Below are positions 1 to 7,101 of a DNA stretch of 19,207 bases, piece by piece. Numbering within the stretch: the stretch's first letter is position 1; each line of letters begins with the position of its first letter. The notes beneath the pieces are model-generated. The model did no database searches. It was not told the DNA's origin and saw only the letters and a list, made by a program, of their open reading frames with translations. Made by a program: the position numbers and the translations under genes. Source of the stretch: an uncultured Bacteroidales bacterium (GTDB lineage: Bacteria > Bacteroidota > Bacteroidia > Bacteroidales > F082); assembly GCA_937877465.1 (NCBI GenBank), contig CALFIT010000158.1, positions 1 through 19,207 of the forward strand, read 5' to 3'.

Positions 1-96
1 AAGCAGGTTCAGCGTCGGCTCGTCATGGTAGTACACGGCGAAGCCATCCGACTGCGAGGCCTCGATGCTCTGCGTTATCTTCTCGACGATGGTCAT
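1..96 (-). CDS. Partial phage protein, unrecognised (N-terminal 32 residues)
   Basis: The ATG at 94-96 overlaps the stop of the upstream gene as ATGA, the junction used throughout this operon, and the frame stays open to the left edge. The visible product starts MTIVEKITQSIEASQSDGFA and continues with a Tyr-Tyr-His-Asp-Glu stretch. I do not recognise the family. Its place after the structural genes suggests a further tail or virion-associated protein, which is inference from position only. Confidence 0.6.
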   Translation of the reverse strand, partial: MTIVEKITQSIEASQSDGFAVYYHDEPTLNLL

Positions 97-593
97 GGCC
101 TGCCTCCTTTCCCGTTGAGGCGCGAAGCAATGTTGCGCTCGACGACCGCTTGGTTGAAAGCATCCTTCTTGGCCAGTAGCAGGTCGGCGACCTTCAGCCG
201 CTCCACCTCCTCGAAGCCGTGAAGCCCGAAGTAGGACCGGCAGAATACAAGGACCGACTCGTCGAAGCGGCAAGGGATGGTCCCTGACGAATGCCTCACC
301 TGCTCTGGCGTCGGTTGTAGCGTGAGTTGGCTGAGGCTCCGGATGAAGGTGTCCACGAAGTCGGCGAATGCCCGGACTCGGTATGTAGCGAACACCGTGC
401 CGTCGGCGCCGAGCGGACGGATGTCGCCGCCCATCACGGCGAAGAAGTCGCCGAGTGTCATGGCGTAGAAACCGTCGTCGCCGTACATGTCACGCACGGC
501 TGCCGCCTTGAGCCTGTCGGCCTCGCCGTCGCAAAGCACGGCCTCGTAGTGTGCGAAGTCTCGCATCTTCATGTGTCGGTCAACTTTCAGCAT
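93..593 (-). CDS. Hypothetical phage protein, late region
   Basis: A 166-aa soluble protein with no signal peptide or membrane segment and no motif I recognise. It lies in the late operon after the probable tail tube and spanin genes, and its TGA overlaps the next ATG. The start is uncertain: the frame has a TTG at 599, an ATG at 593 and ATGs at 572 and 566. The 593 start overlaps the upstream gene by 14 nt; the 572 start lies 7 nt beyond the upstream stop and would give a product beginning MKMRDFAHYEA. A tail assembly or tail-completion role fits the position but no residue supports it. Confidence 0.7.
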   Translation of the reverse strand: MLKVDRHMKMRDFAHYEAVLCDGEADRLKAAAVRDMYGDDGFYAMTLGDFFAVMGGDIRPLGADGTVFATYRVRAFADFVDTFIRSLSQLTLQPTPEQVRHSSGTIPCRFDESVLVFCRSYFGLHGFEEVERLKVADLLLAKKDAFNQAVVERNIASRLNGKGGRP

Positions 594-912
594 CTTCAAG
601 CAGTTGTTTCGGGAAATTGTTTGCCATCATCCAGTCCCAGTCGTCGTCGATGGTGTCGTTGGTCACGATGCGCCCGTTGAACAGCACGCCGTCGCGAGCA
701 GCCGCGCCGCGCAATCGGTGTGCCTTGGGCTTCGCCGTCGGGTCTGCCTGCCGCTGCGCATAGGCGACCTCAATCGCCATGTCACGCCAGCAGTTGACAC
801 ACCCTTTGTTCGTCGGTGGCATGACACCGACCTTCGCGCCCTCGGCGACGATGAAGTCTATCTCGGCTTGCGAGTACTTCCCTTTCTTGTTTATGAGTTC
901 TTTGATTTCCAT
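580..912 (-). CDS. Hypothetical phage protein (110 aa)
   Basis: The chosen ATG gives a product starting MEIKELINKKGKYSQAEIDF. The longer frame to 966 would add 18 residues buried in the spanin gene and is less likely. The middle has a Cys-x-x-Cys (KGCVNCWRD) and the C-terminus is acidic and Trp-rich (DDDWDWMM). No family recognised. The start sits 22 nt inside the end of the spanin gene, implying translational coupling, and the 3' end overlaps the next gene. Probably a small late protein of unknown function. Confidence 0.7.
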   Translation of the reverse strand: MEIKELINKKGKYSQAEIDFIVAEGAKVGVMPPTNKGCVNCWRDMAIEVAYAQRQADPTAKPKAHRLRGAAARDGVLFNGRIVTNDTIDDDWDWMMANNFPKQLLEDAES

Positions 913-1355
913 TGTGCGTACAGTGTTAACGCGAGCAGCGTCACGAGTGCAGCCATCGCGCCCCACACGAATGACACGAAGCCGATTCGTACTTTGCGCG
1001 GTGCCTGTTGCGCTCCCGTGCAGCTCTCGCCGGTTTTCTCATCTCGGATGTCGTCACGCCTTGACTCGGCCACGAAACGCGCCGTATCTCCGCTCTCGAC
1101 GGCCTCCGCAGTGCGTGTCACCGTGCGTGTCACATCCTTGGCAACCACCGTCAGGCGACCCGTGGTGTCGGGACGCATGACAAGGACGGTGGTCTCGCTC
1201 TCCGTTGCCAGCTCACGGATGGCGACGGAACGCAACACCGCTACGCTGTCATTACGCGCCGACGAGCGTGCCTCGACGACGGCATGACGGCTACGGCATC
1301 CCGTGGTCAACAGGGCCAGCAGCAAAAGGAGCGATATGTGGCGACGTGTCTTCAT
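891..1355 (-). CDS. Probable unimolecular spanin (u-spanin), lysis lipoprotein
   Basis: Seen: a 154-aa protein with a basic N-terminus (MKTRRH), a Leu-rich core, and a lipobox ending LTTGC, so Cys20 would be the lipidated residue. About 100 hydrophilic residues rich in Thr, Val and charged residues follow, then one strong hydrophobic segment at about residues 124-147 and a short basic tail (QWKSKNS). Known: an N-terminal lipoprotein signal plus one C-terminal transmembrane domain is the architecture of u-spanins (T1 gp11 type), which link outer and inner membranes and fuse them in the last step of lysis of Gram-negative hosts. The ATG at 1353-1355 was preferred to the longer frame because it places the signal sequence at the N-terminus. 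No endolysin or holin is visible here; they presumably lie to the left. Alternative: another bitopic lipoprotein. Confidence 0.72.
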   Translation of the reverse strand: MKTRRHISLLLLLALLTTGCRSRHAVVEARSSARNDSVAVLRSVAIRELATESETTVLVMRPDTTGRLTVVAKDVTRTVTRTAEAVESGDTARFVAESRRDDIRDEKTGESCTGAQQAPRKVRIGFVSFVWGAMAALVTLLALTLYAQWKSKNS

Positions 1356-1368
1356 CTTCAACCAAAAA

Positions 1369-1393
1369 GGGGGGGATTCAATCACCCCCCCCC
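1369..1393 (-). terminator. Rho-independent terminator made of G and C homopolymers
   Basis: On the plus strand seven Gs (1369-1375) are followed, after a 9-nt loop, by nine Cs (1385-1393). Read on the minus strand this is a G-tract/C-tract hairpin followed by five Ts, directly downstream of the probable tail tube gene. It would end or attenuate the head/tail transcript before the spanin gene. Confidence 0.65.
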
Positions 1394-1421
1394 GCCAAAA
1401 AAAGAATAAAATACCAATGAT

Positions 1422-2021
1422 TCAGTATGAAGCAGCCATCAAGGTCTCAAAGGCGGCCTTGGTGGTAGCGTAGTCGGTGTCGAAGAAGCTGTATTCAAAG
1501 ACAGCCTCGTTGCAGCTCATCGTGGCGACCACGCAGCCGCCATTCTCGTACTCGTTGCGGACGATGCCGTCCTCGTTGGCGACCAAGCCTTGCTCGAAGC
1601 CTATAACCTCGTAGGAGCCGTTGCCGGAACGGTCCTTCTTTTCAAGGATGGCCATGTATCCGAGCGGCGACTGGTAGAGCGGCTCGACGATGTTCTTGGA
1701 TACGTCGGATCCGCGAAGCGGCACCTGGATGACGACCGTCTTGCGATGCTTGATCATCCCGTCGTCGGCGTTGCTCTGCGAGGCCGACCCATTGAAAGGC
1801 GACGTGCTGAACACGTTGTCGATGACGACGGACTTCTTGCCGGTTGCCAGAGCCACAGCCGAGATGGTTCGTGGGTTCGCACCCGATTGCGTCACGGTTG
1901 GGGCGTCAGCAAGGGCGATCAGTACGCCGCGCCCCGTGTACCCGCCCGTCAGGGGGGTGTTGCAGTTCTTAGCGATGTTGGCAGCGACTTGCGCTGCGCA
2001 GCTTGTGTATGTGGTTGCCAT
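1422..2021 (-). CDS. Probable major tail tube protein
   Basis: The product is 199 aa and starts MATTYTSCAAQVAANIAKNC. The longer upstream frame (to 2351) is a shadow of the connector gene, so the ATG at 2019-2021 is the start. The sequence is rich in Gly, Ala, Thr and Val with no signal peptide, as in beta-rich structural proteins. It follows capsid and connector genes and precedes a strong terminator, as expected for a highly expressed virion protein. The tail tube assignment rests on order (capsid, connector, tail tube), size and composition. A head decoration protein or other abundant structural protein is the alternative. Confidence 0.6.
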   Translation of the reverse strand: MATTYTSCAAQVAANIAKNCNTPLTGGYTGRGVLIALADAPTVTQSGANPRTISAVALATGKKSVVIDNVFSTSPFNGSASQSNADDGMIKHRKTVVIQVPLRGSDVSKNIVEPLYQSPLGYMAILEKKDRSGNGSYEVIGFEQGLVANEDGIVRNEYENGGCVVATMSCNEAVFEYSFFDTDYATTKAAFETLMAASY

Positions 2022-2031
2022 TTCTCTCTCT

Positions 2032-2415
2032 TTATAGTGAAACAAAAACATTTCGGAAATAGACGCGGGCGACGTCGTCGGCCAACGCCGACGGGAGGCC
2101 GTCGACGGTCTGCACCTTGCGGAGCAGGCGGTCGGCCTGTTCAAGGTCGGCCTGCGTCGGATCGGCGTTCTCGCTCTGGCTCGGCGTGAGCTTTGTCTTG
2201 CCTCCAGAGCGAGTGGCGACGGCGTGGCGGCGACTGAGGATGATGAAGGCAAGCTGCATGACTGCGGCCTTCTGGTCTGCGTCTGTTGCGTCATACGTCC
2301 CGCACAGCGGCACGATGTAAGCAGCGACGGCATCGGCCTCAGCCCTGTCAATCTCGGCCTGCGTCACTTGCAGCGACACGCGGTATCCTGCCGATTGGTA
2401 TTCTTGCGCAGTCAT
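2032..2415 (-). CDS. Putative head-tail connector protein
   Basis: A 127-aa, mainly helical protein directly after the major capsid gene, where siphoviruses with HK97-type heads usually encode the gp6-like adaptor that binds the portal ring. It starts MTAQEYQSAGYRVSLQVTQA, with an Ala-rich helix (AEADAVAAYIVPLC) and a second helix (AAVMQLAFIILSRRHAV), a pattern that resembles small connector proteins of Bacteroidota phages. It ends 10 nt before the next start. The call rests on size, helix pattern and position; no catalytic motif is expected. Confidence 0.6.
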   Translation of the reverse strand: MTAQEYQSAGYRVSLQVTQAEIDRAEADAVAAYIVPLCGTYDATDADQKAAVMQLAFIILSRRHAVATRSGGKTKLTPSQSENADPTQADLEQADRLLRKVQTVDGLPSALADDVARVYFRNVFVSL

Positions 2416-2438
2416 CGTCCTCGTCCTCCCTTGCCTCT

Positions 2439-3704
2439 TTACGATGCGTAGCTCAAGAATGCCACGCTCTTCAGATCGTGAACGGCAGCTCCCAGGTTAC
2501 GCTCCTTCTGGTAGTTCATCACGTTGTGTTCCCATGTGGGATAGGCCACCGACATGGCGTTCTTCTCCTTCACCCAGTAGCCGTCCGGCAGGAACACGAT
2601 GGGGTTCACGGCGAGGCTCGTCACATAGATCTCGTCGACGCCAATCATGCCCTTCAGGTCGTCGATGCGGTGATAGGTGGTGTCGCCACCGCTGGCGTAG
2701 ACGAACTCCGAAATCTTGGTCAAGGCGGTCTGGCTGATAAGCAACCATTTGGCCTTGCCGTTGGGATTCGGGATGGCGTCAGAGAGGGCACGGATGTCGG
2801 CGACGGTGATGTTCGACACGCTGGTTGCCGTGGTGGGCACCGCGGTGCGGAAGGCGTCGGTGGTGCCTGCGCCAATCAATGCCTCAACACTCTGGATGTC
2901 GGTGGTGCCTCCACTGTACGACAACGCGCCGGTCATCACGGCGATGATGGTGTTGATGATTTGGTTGTCCAGCTCCTCGTTGATCCACTGCAAGAAGGTG
3001 GTCTCGCCGTTGACTTCGCGCATGTCGTCGAGGTCTTCAAGGGCGACCTGTTGACGCTTGTAGATGTACTGCGTCGTGATGGACTTGTTCAAGACGGTGA
3101 TGGCCTGAACAGTCTTCTCGCTCTCTGACGACTTGTTCCATCCGTGGGCGACGACGCCGGCAGCGGTCATTTCGGCAGAAGTGTAGAAGAACTTTGCGAA
3201 CGGGCTCTTGCGCAAGGCGTTGAAGAGCTTGTTGTTCTCGCCCCAGTTGGTGGCGATGGCGTAGTCAACGGCAGCCTCGAAGCTCAAGCCGCTGATGCCG
3301 TTCTTGACGAGCACGGCGTTGACTGCCTGCTCGATGTCGTCGCGTCCGCGAGCCCTCAAGATGGCTGCGCTCACCTGGTTCTTGATGGCAGGGGTGAGGC
3401 GGTCGCTCACGGGCATCCTGTTTTTCAGCTCCTGCATCTTGGCGGCGATGGCGTTGGCCACGGCAGCCGGCACCTCACTGCTCTCGTCCTTGTTGTAGGC
3501 TTCGATGAGTTCGGTGACCTTTTCGGCAAGCTCGGCCTCGTCGACCTCGACTTCCGCGTTTTCCAATTCGTCGAGCATCTCAAGCAAGGAACGACGCAGC
3601 TCGGCAGCGTCCTCGGTCAGCTCGTTCTTGATTTGCTTCTTCGCGTTGCGGATCTTGGCCTGCAACGTCGTGAAGTCTTTTACTGTAATGATTTTTTTGT
3701 TCAT
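2439..3704 (-). CDS. Major capsid protein, HK97 fold, with N-terminal scaffolding (delta) domain
   Basis: The 421-aa product has two parts. Residues about 5-95 form a charged coiled coil (KIRNAKKQIKNEL, then an acidic Glu/Leu-rich run), typical of the delta domain that acts as internal scaffold and is cut off during maturation. From about residue 100 the sequence matches an HK97-type shell protein: an E-loop-like region, the stretch VLNKSITTQYIYKRQQVALE, a helix with WINEELDNQIINTIIAVMTG, and a C-terminus with VAYPTWEHNVMNYQKER. Its start overlaps the protease stop as ATGA, so protease and capsid are translationally coupled. Known: the prohead protease encoded just upstream removes such delta domains. 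The assignment is secure from sequence and order together. Confidence 0.88.
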   Translation of the reverse strand: MNKKIITVKDFTTLQAKIRNAKKQIKNELTEDAAELRRSLLEMLDELENAEVEVDEAELAEKVTELIEAYNKDESSEVPAAVANAIAAKMQELKNRMPVSDRLTPAIKNQVSAAILRARGRDDIEQAVNAVLVKNGISGLSFEAAVDYAIATNWGENNKLFNALRKSPFAKFFYTSAEMTAAGVVAHGWNKSSESEKTVQAITVLNKSITTQYIYKRQQVALEDLDDMREVNGETTFLQWINEELDNQIINTIIAVMTGALSYSGGTTDIQSVEALIGAGTTDAFRTAVPTTATSVSNITVADIRALSDAIPNPNGKAKWLLISQTALTKISEFVYASGGDTTYHRIDDLKGMIGVDEIYVTSLAVNPIVFLPDGYWVKEKNAMSVAYPTWEHNVMNYQKERNLGAAVHDLKSVAFLSYAS

Positions 3705-4351
3705 CTCTTATTGTTTTTTGATTTGATGATAGATTTCTTCTTCGCACCCGCAGCCTCATCGATGCGGTTGCGGTATTCGAGGCGGTTCTGCACGGCCTCG
3801 CCGACGGACTCGAAGCCCACGGCATTGGCCGGAGATGTGACGAGCGACACGGACACGATGTTCATCTTCTTGATGAGGATGTAGTCGAAGTCGCCGTCGG
3901 GGGTGTAATTGTATTCGTATTCAGAGGCATAGCCCAACTTTGAGAAGCCTTGCAAGATGCCTTCGGCGAGGAGGTTCTTGACTTGCTCGTAGCGGGCGAC
4001 GCTCTTCGGGATGTAGGCGACGAAGTAGAAGCCGACGCTGTTCGTCTCAAGGTAGATGACGCGCCCCACTTGGTCGTCGATGCCGTAGCCGTGCTGTAGG
4101 TCGACGACCATGTTGAGGCCGTTGTCGATGAAGTACGACTTGATGAAGTCGTCGAGGCAGCCTGGCTCGTATCTCTCGCCATTCTCGTTGGTGCGAGCGA
4201 ACTTGGTCTCATAGCCGCGAATGACGAGGCCGTTGAGCTTCGCCGTGTCGGTATCCTTCTTCGTTACCTTTGACAGCTCCATGTCGGCGACCTCTTCCCA
4301 GTTGCCGATGAGCGTGGTATCTGTTATCTTGATTTTCTTCATGTGTGTCAT
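3701..4351 (-). CDS. HK97-family prohead (capsid maturation) protease
   Basis: The 216-aa protein shows the hallmarks of the HK97 prohead protease family (assemblin-like serine protease). It has a central His motif (DLQHG, His87), a following strand (GRVIYLETNSVGFYFVAYIP), the Ser motif GILQGFSKLGY (Ser137) and the characteristic VSLVTSPANAVGF strand at about residues 167-180. The basic tail (KKKSIIKSKNNKR) resembles a self-cleaved or scaffold-targeting end. It lies between portal and capsid, its usual position. The ATG at 4349-4351 overlaps the portal stop by 4 nt; the ATG at 4342 is an alternative. Expected role: cleavage of the capsid delta domain and of itself inside the procapsid. Confidence 0.88.
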   Translation of the reverse strand: MTHMKKIKITDTTLIGNWEEVADMELSKVTKKDTDTAKLNGLVIRGYETKFARTNENGERYEPGCLDDFIKSYFIDNGLNMVVDLQHGYGIDDQVGRVIYLETNSVGFYFVAYIPKSVARYEQVKNLLAEGILQGFSKLGYASEYEYNYTPDGDFDYILIKKMNIVSVSLVTSPANAVGFESVGEAVQNRLEYRNRIDEAAGAKKKSIIKSKNNKR

Positions 4352-5343
4352 CCTTCTTCACTGATGTTGCCCGTGACGCTATCGGCGGGCTTGTTATAAA
4401 TCGAGTAGGTCACAGCCATGCCAAGTTCATGCGCAAGGTTGACGAACGTCTTGTTGATCATCCGCTCATAGGTCTTGTATTTGAGCCGGTCGCCTTCATG
4501 CACCTCGCCGCCATTGGAGAGGCTCTTGCCCGCGGTGGCGTCGATGACCGACACCTGCGAGGCGGGGACGCGGATGCGGTCGGCAATAAGCTCGACGTTC
4601 AACCTTACCCGCTCGGTCAACTTGTTGTCGATGTTCGTCAGGCTGATGGTCTGGAAGTTCATGCCACGCGGCAGCAGCATTATCTGCCGTTGCCGGTTGA
4701 GCAGGCCGTATTCCTTGGCGATCTCTTTTTCCATGTCAGCTTTGTCTTTCGGGTTGAGCACGGCAGGTGTCGGCGCAGCACCAGCCGTCTGGGGTGAAGC
4801 GACGACAAACGCGCCCAGCTTCTTCACGCTGGTGTTGGATGCGTTAAGCGTGTTGTCGAGGAACTCGATGGCCGGACGGCAGAGGTCGTAGTCGCTACGG
4901 CCATCCATCCGGTAGGACTGCGACTTGACGACGAATGCCTGCAATGTGGCGTCGACGGGTCGGATGTAGGTGTCGTTGTCGCTCTGGAACTCGTTCCATT
5001 CGTCACGGTCGAGCAGGCGGATGCTGGTGGCGAAACGGTTGCCTTCGGCACCGCCCCAGCGCACGCCGACGACGGCGAAGCCAAATCTGTAGACGCGCCA
5101 CAAAGCAATCTCACCCTCGACGTTGAAGAAGCGCACAAACTCGGCGTACGTCATGCGGTCGCCACTGGCAAGCGTGAATGTCACGTCGTTGTTGAGGTCG
5201 GTGAGCATCTCCACCATGTTGCGGAATACCAGCTCGCCGAAAGGCAGGCAGGTGATGCCCTCCCATCCGGCAGCCGCATACGCGGGTCGCAGATACGAGG
5301 GCTTCGCCCTAAACAGACTCCTCAGGCCATGAAAAATCGCCAT
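4348..5343 (-). CDS. Phage portal protein
   Basis: A 331-aa protein starting MAIFHGLRSLFRAKPSYLRP. Portal features include the wing/clip-like segment RPAIEFLDNTLNASNTSVKKLG, followed by a Pro/Ala-rich loop, then MLLPRGMNFQTISLTNIDNK and a helix leading to RIRVPASQV, as in SPP1/HK97-type portals where the protein contacts capsid and DNA. The order TerL, portal, protease, capsid is canonical. It is short for a portal (often 400-500 aa), but both ends look intact: the start follows a clear gap and the stop overlaps the protease start. It forms the dodecameric vertex through which TerL packages DNA. Confidence 0.85.
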   Translation of the reverse strand: MAIFHGLRSLFRAKPSYLRPAYAAAGWEGITCLPFGELVFRNMVEMLTDLNNDVTFTLASGDRMTYAEFVRFFNVEGEIALWRVYRFGFAVVGVRWGGAEGNRFATSIRLLDRDEWNEFQSDNDTYIRPVDATLQAFVVKSQSYRMDGRSDYDLCRPAIEFLDNTLNASNTSVKKLGAFVVASPQTAGAAPTPAVLNPKDKADMEKEIAKEYGLLNRQRQIMLLPRGMNFQTISLTNIDNKLTERVRLNVELIADRIRVPASQVSVIDATAGKSLSNGGEVHEGDRLKYKTYERMINKTFVNLAHELGMAVTYSIYNKPADSVTGNISEEG

Positions 5344-5372
5344 TTGTAAAATAATCTTTATATTGTCGCCGG

Positions 5373-5404
5373 CAAAAATACGACGATGCGCCCGAGTGCC
5401 GCAA
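5373..5404 (-). promoter_or_regulatory. Candidate Bacteroidota-type promoter before the portal gene
   Basis: The minus strand shows TATTTTTG (5373-5380), an exact match to the Bacteroidota -7 consensus TAnnTTTG, with TTG (5402-5404) 21 nt upstream as a -33 element. The portal ATG lies about 30 nt downstream. The gap of about 100 nt between TerL and portal is one of the larger ones in the operon. The -33 element is minimal, so this is a candidate only. Confidence 0.35.
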
Positions 5405-5415
5405 GACTCGGGAGC
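5388..5415. other. Inverted repeat between terminase and portal genes
   Basis: CCCGAGT (5391-5397) and ACTCGGG (5406-5412) form a 7-bp stem with an 8-nt loop, extendable by two pairs past a mismatch. It lies in the TerL-portal gap and overlaps the spacer of the candidate promoter. No T-run follows directly on either strand, so it is not a classic terminator. It could be an attenuator, an mRNA-stabilising hairpin or an operator. Confidence 0.5.
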
Positions 5416-5447
5416 ATTTTAGCGTCCCTTATTTTTTTTTGGATTGC

Positions 5448-6647
5448 CTACCTGCCGGCAATGTAGTACTGCATGTTGAAAGACGAGTTCAACGCATCCA
5501 CGTTGTCGTCATGCTCGCATTTCTGATCAAAGGTGTAGACCTGCTCCATGAAGGCTCTGTTGGCAGGCGTGTCGAGGATGAAGACCTTGCCCGTCAGGTT
5601 CTGGTAGTTGTCGACGATGCGCTGGTACTTGTTGCCACGGCTGTACCACCCTTCGACGGGCAGGCCGCTGTTTGCGGCGAAGTCGTGGAAATCGATGCCG
5701 ACGATGCCGTTGGTTTCGATGTAGTACTTGTCGACGTCCCACGCCTTGCCGACGTCCAACATCCACCTAACGACTCCTTCACGCCCACCGGTGTTGCGGC
5801 TATCGGTGTCGATGACCCAGACGCAGCCGTCGTCGTCGGTGGCTGAAAGGACCGAGGCGAAGTAGTCAGCCCCGCGCAATGCCGACGGATCGGCGAAGAC
5901 GGCGAAGTTGCGCAAGGCGAGGTCGCCGTTGTCACGGCGCGGCAGCTCCGGCGCGAAGCGCATGTTGGCCCGGGTGAAGATAGCACCGTCGATGTCGGCA
6001 TACTCGCCCAAATAGTACATCGCATAAAGCGCAAGGTCGGCACTGGTTGCGTCGGGGCTTTCGGCACGCGCCTTGAGGCTGGCGAACCACTCCAGCTGCA
6101 CGGGTGTGAGATTATCCTTGTTGTCTTCCCAAGTGGAGTGGATGAGCGCAAAGCCCATCTCCTCGGACCAGCAACGGCTGTTAGGGTTGCGGTCGACGAA
6201 CACGCCTTTGCGGACGGATGCCGAAAGGTCGATGTACTGCTGTTTCGTGAAGTTGTTGGCCTCATTGACGAAGAGCCAGTCGCATTTGATGCCCTTGGCG
6301 CGTTCGGGGTCGGAATACGACTTGAAGAACATGAGTCCTCCACCAGAGAAGCGGATTGTCTTTGGCGACTTGCCAATCTTGACATGCGGCTTCAGCGACG
6401 GCGAGCCTTCGATGATCTCGATGGTGTCGGCATACGCGCCCATCTCGCCTTGGTTGTCGGTCATGGTTGCGACGCTCACCACGTTGCCGCGTACGGCACG
6501 CCCGATGAGCCGTTGCAGGATGAACCACGTCTTCCCGCTGCGACGGCCTCCCATGAAGTCGAAACGACGGACGCCCTGCTTGAAGAGCGGCTTGAACTTC
6601 GCCATGAGCGGCTTCGACACGGACCGGATGAGCTCGACGTCATTCAT
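5448..6647 (-). CDS. terL: Terminase large subunit (packaging ATPase and nuclease)
   Basis: The 399-aa product starts MNDVELIRSVSKPLMAKFKP. The longer frame to 7166 is a shadow of the small-subunit gene. Walker A is GGRRSGKT (residues 33-40), and the Walker B-like segment is WLFVNEAN (about 125-131) with the catalytic Glu. The C-terminal nuclease domain shows FADPS (Asp253), YYIETNG (Glu311) and HDDNVDAL (about 379-386), the metal-binding acidic residues of TerL nucleases. The start overlaps the TerS stop by 8 nt. The enzyme cuts concatemeric DNA and pumps it through the portal. The domain order is complete for a phage TerL of about 400 aa. Confidence 0.9.
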   Translation of the reverse strand: MNDVELIRSVSKPLMAKFKPLFKQGVRRFDFMGGRRSGKTWFILQRLIGRAVRGNVVSVATMTDNQGEMGAYADTIEIIEGSPSLKPHVKIGKSPKTIRFSGGGLMFFKSYSDPERAKGIKCDWLFVNEANNFTKQQYIDLSASVRKGVFVDRNPNSRCWSEEMGFALIHSTWEDNKDNLTPVQLEWFASLKARAESPDATSADLALYAMYYLGEYADIDGAIFTRANMRFAPELPRRDNGDLALRNFAVFADPSALRGADYFASVLSATDDDGCVWVIDTDSRNTGGREGVVRWMLDVGKAWDVDKYYIETNGIVGIDFHDFAANSGLPVEGWYSRGNKYQRIVDNYQNLTGKVFILDTPANRAFMEQVYTFDQKCEHDDNVDALNSSFNMQYYIAGR

Positions 6648-7101
6648 CGTCCATGCCGTCGTCGATGAGTTGTACGGGTATCGTCGCCGTCTCCACCTGC
6701 ACGCTCTCGGAGATGCCGTTGAGCCGTGCGACGAGGTTTGGGTTGTAAGCACCCACCAGTGCGCCGGTGACCTGTTGGTCGCGCACGCGCGCCTCAAGCG
6801 CACGGATGACTGGGGAAAAGCCGTCGTCGGCGTGGTCGGCCCTGTAGTGCCTCCAGTCATGGATGTCGAGCCACAATGCGAGGCCGTCGAGCGTGTAAGG
6901 GCGACGGATGTACATCGTGCCTTCGTCGGACTTGACTCCGCTGCCGTTCTTGGCGGTCTGGTTGGCTGCTGCCGACTTGCGCTGCCACACCTCGACGGGG
7001 TGGGTGTCGCAATACTGGAAATAGCCCTCCGCCTTGTCGCGGAGCTCTTCCGGAGTCTTGTACTTTGGCGGCCTGCCGCCTTTGTTCTTAGTCGTTTCCA
7101 T
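6640..7101 (-). CDS. terS: Terminase small subunit
   Basis: A 153-aa protein beginning METTKNKGGRPPKYKTPEEL, the Lys/Gly-rich opening and PEEL helix typical of Bacteroidota phage DNA-packaging proteins. The middle YTLDGLALWLDI is a helix-turn-helix-like element, and the C-terminal ALVGAYNPNLVARLNGI matches the conserved end of this family. TerS binds the packaging initiation site and recruits TerL, encoded directly downstream with an 8-nt overlap. The stretch of about residues 44-60 (AANQTAKNGSGVKSDEG) is a flexible insert between the N-terminal helix and the HTH. The start lies inside the end of the methyltransferase gene. Confidence 0.82.
   Translation of the reverse strand: METTKNKGGRPPKYKTPEELRDKAEGYFQYCDTHPVEVWQRKSAAANQTAKNGSGVKSDEGTMYIRRPYTLDGLALWLDIHDWRHYRADHADDGFSPVIRALEARVRDQQVTGALVGAYNPNLVARLNGISESVQVETATIPVQLIDDGMDDE

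Noticed and set aside
571..1287. Long plus-strand reading frame (238 residues)
   Set aside because: It is antisense to three coupled minus-strand genes with recognisable features (lipobox, transmembrane segment); its translation is low-complexity and rich in Arg, Ser and Val, typical of a shadow in GC-rich DNA.
2286..3128. Plus-strand reading frame over the capsid gene (280 residues)
   Set aside because: Antisense to the HK97-type capsid and connector genes; no family resemblance.
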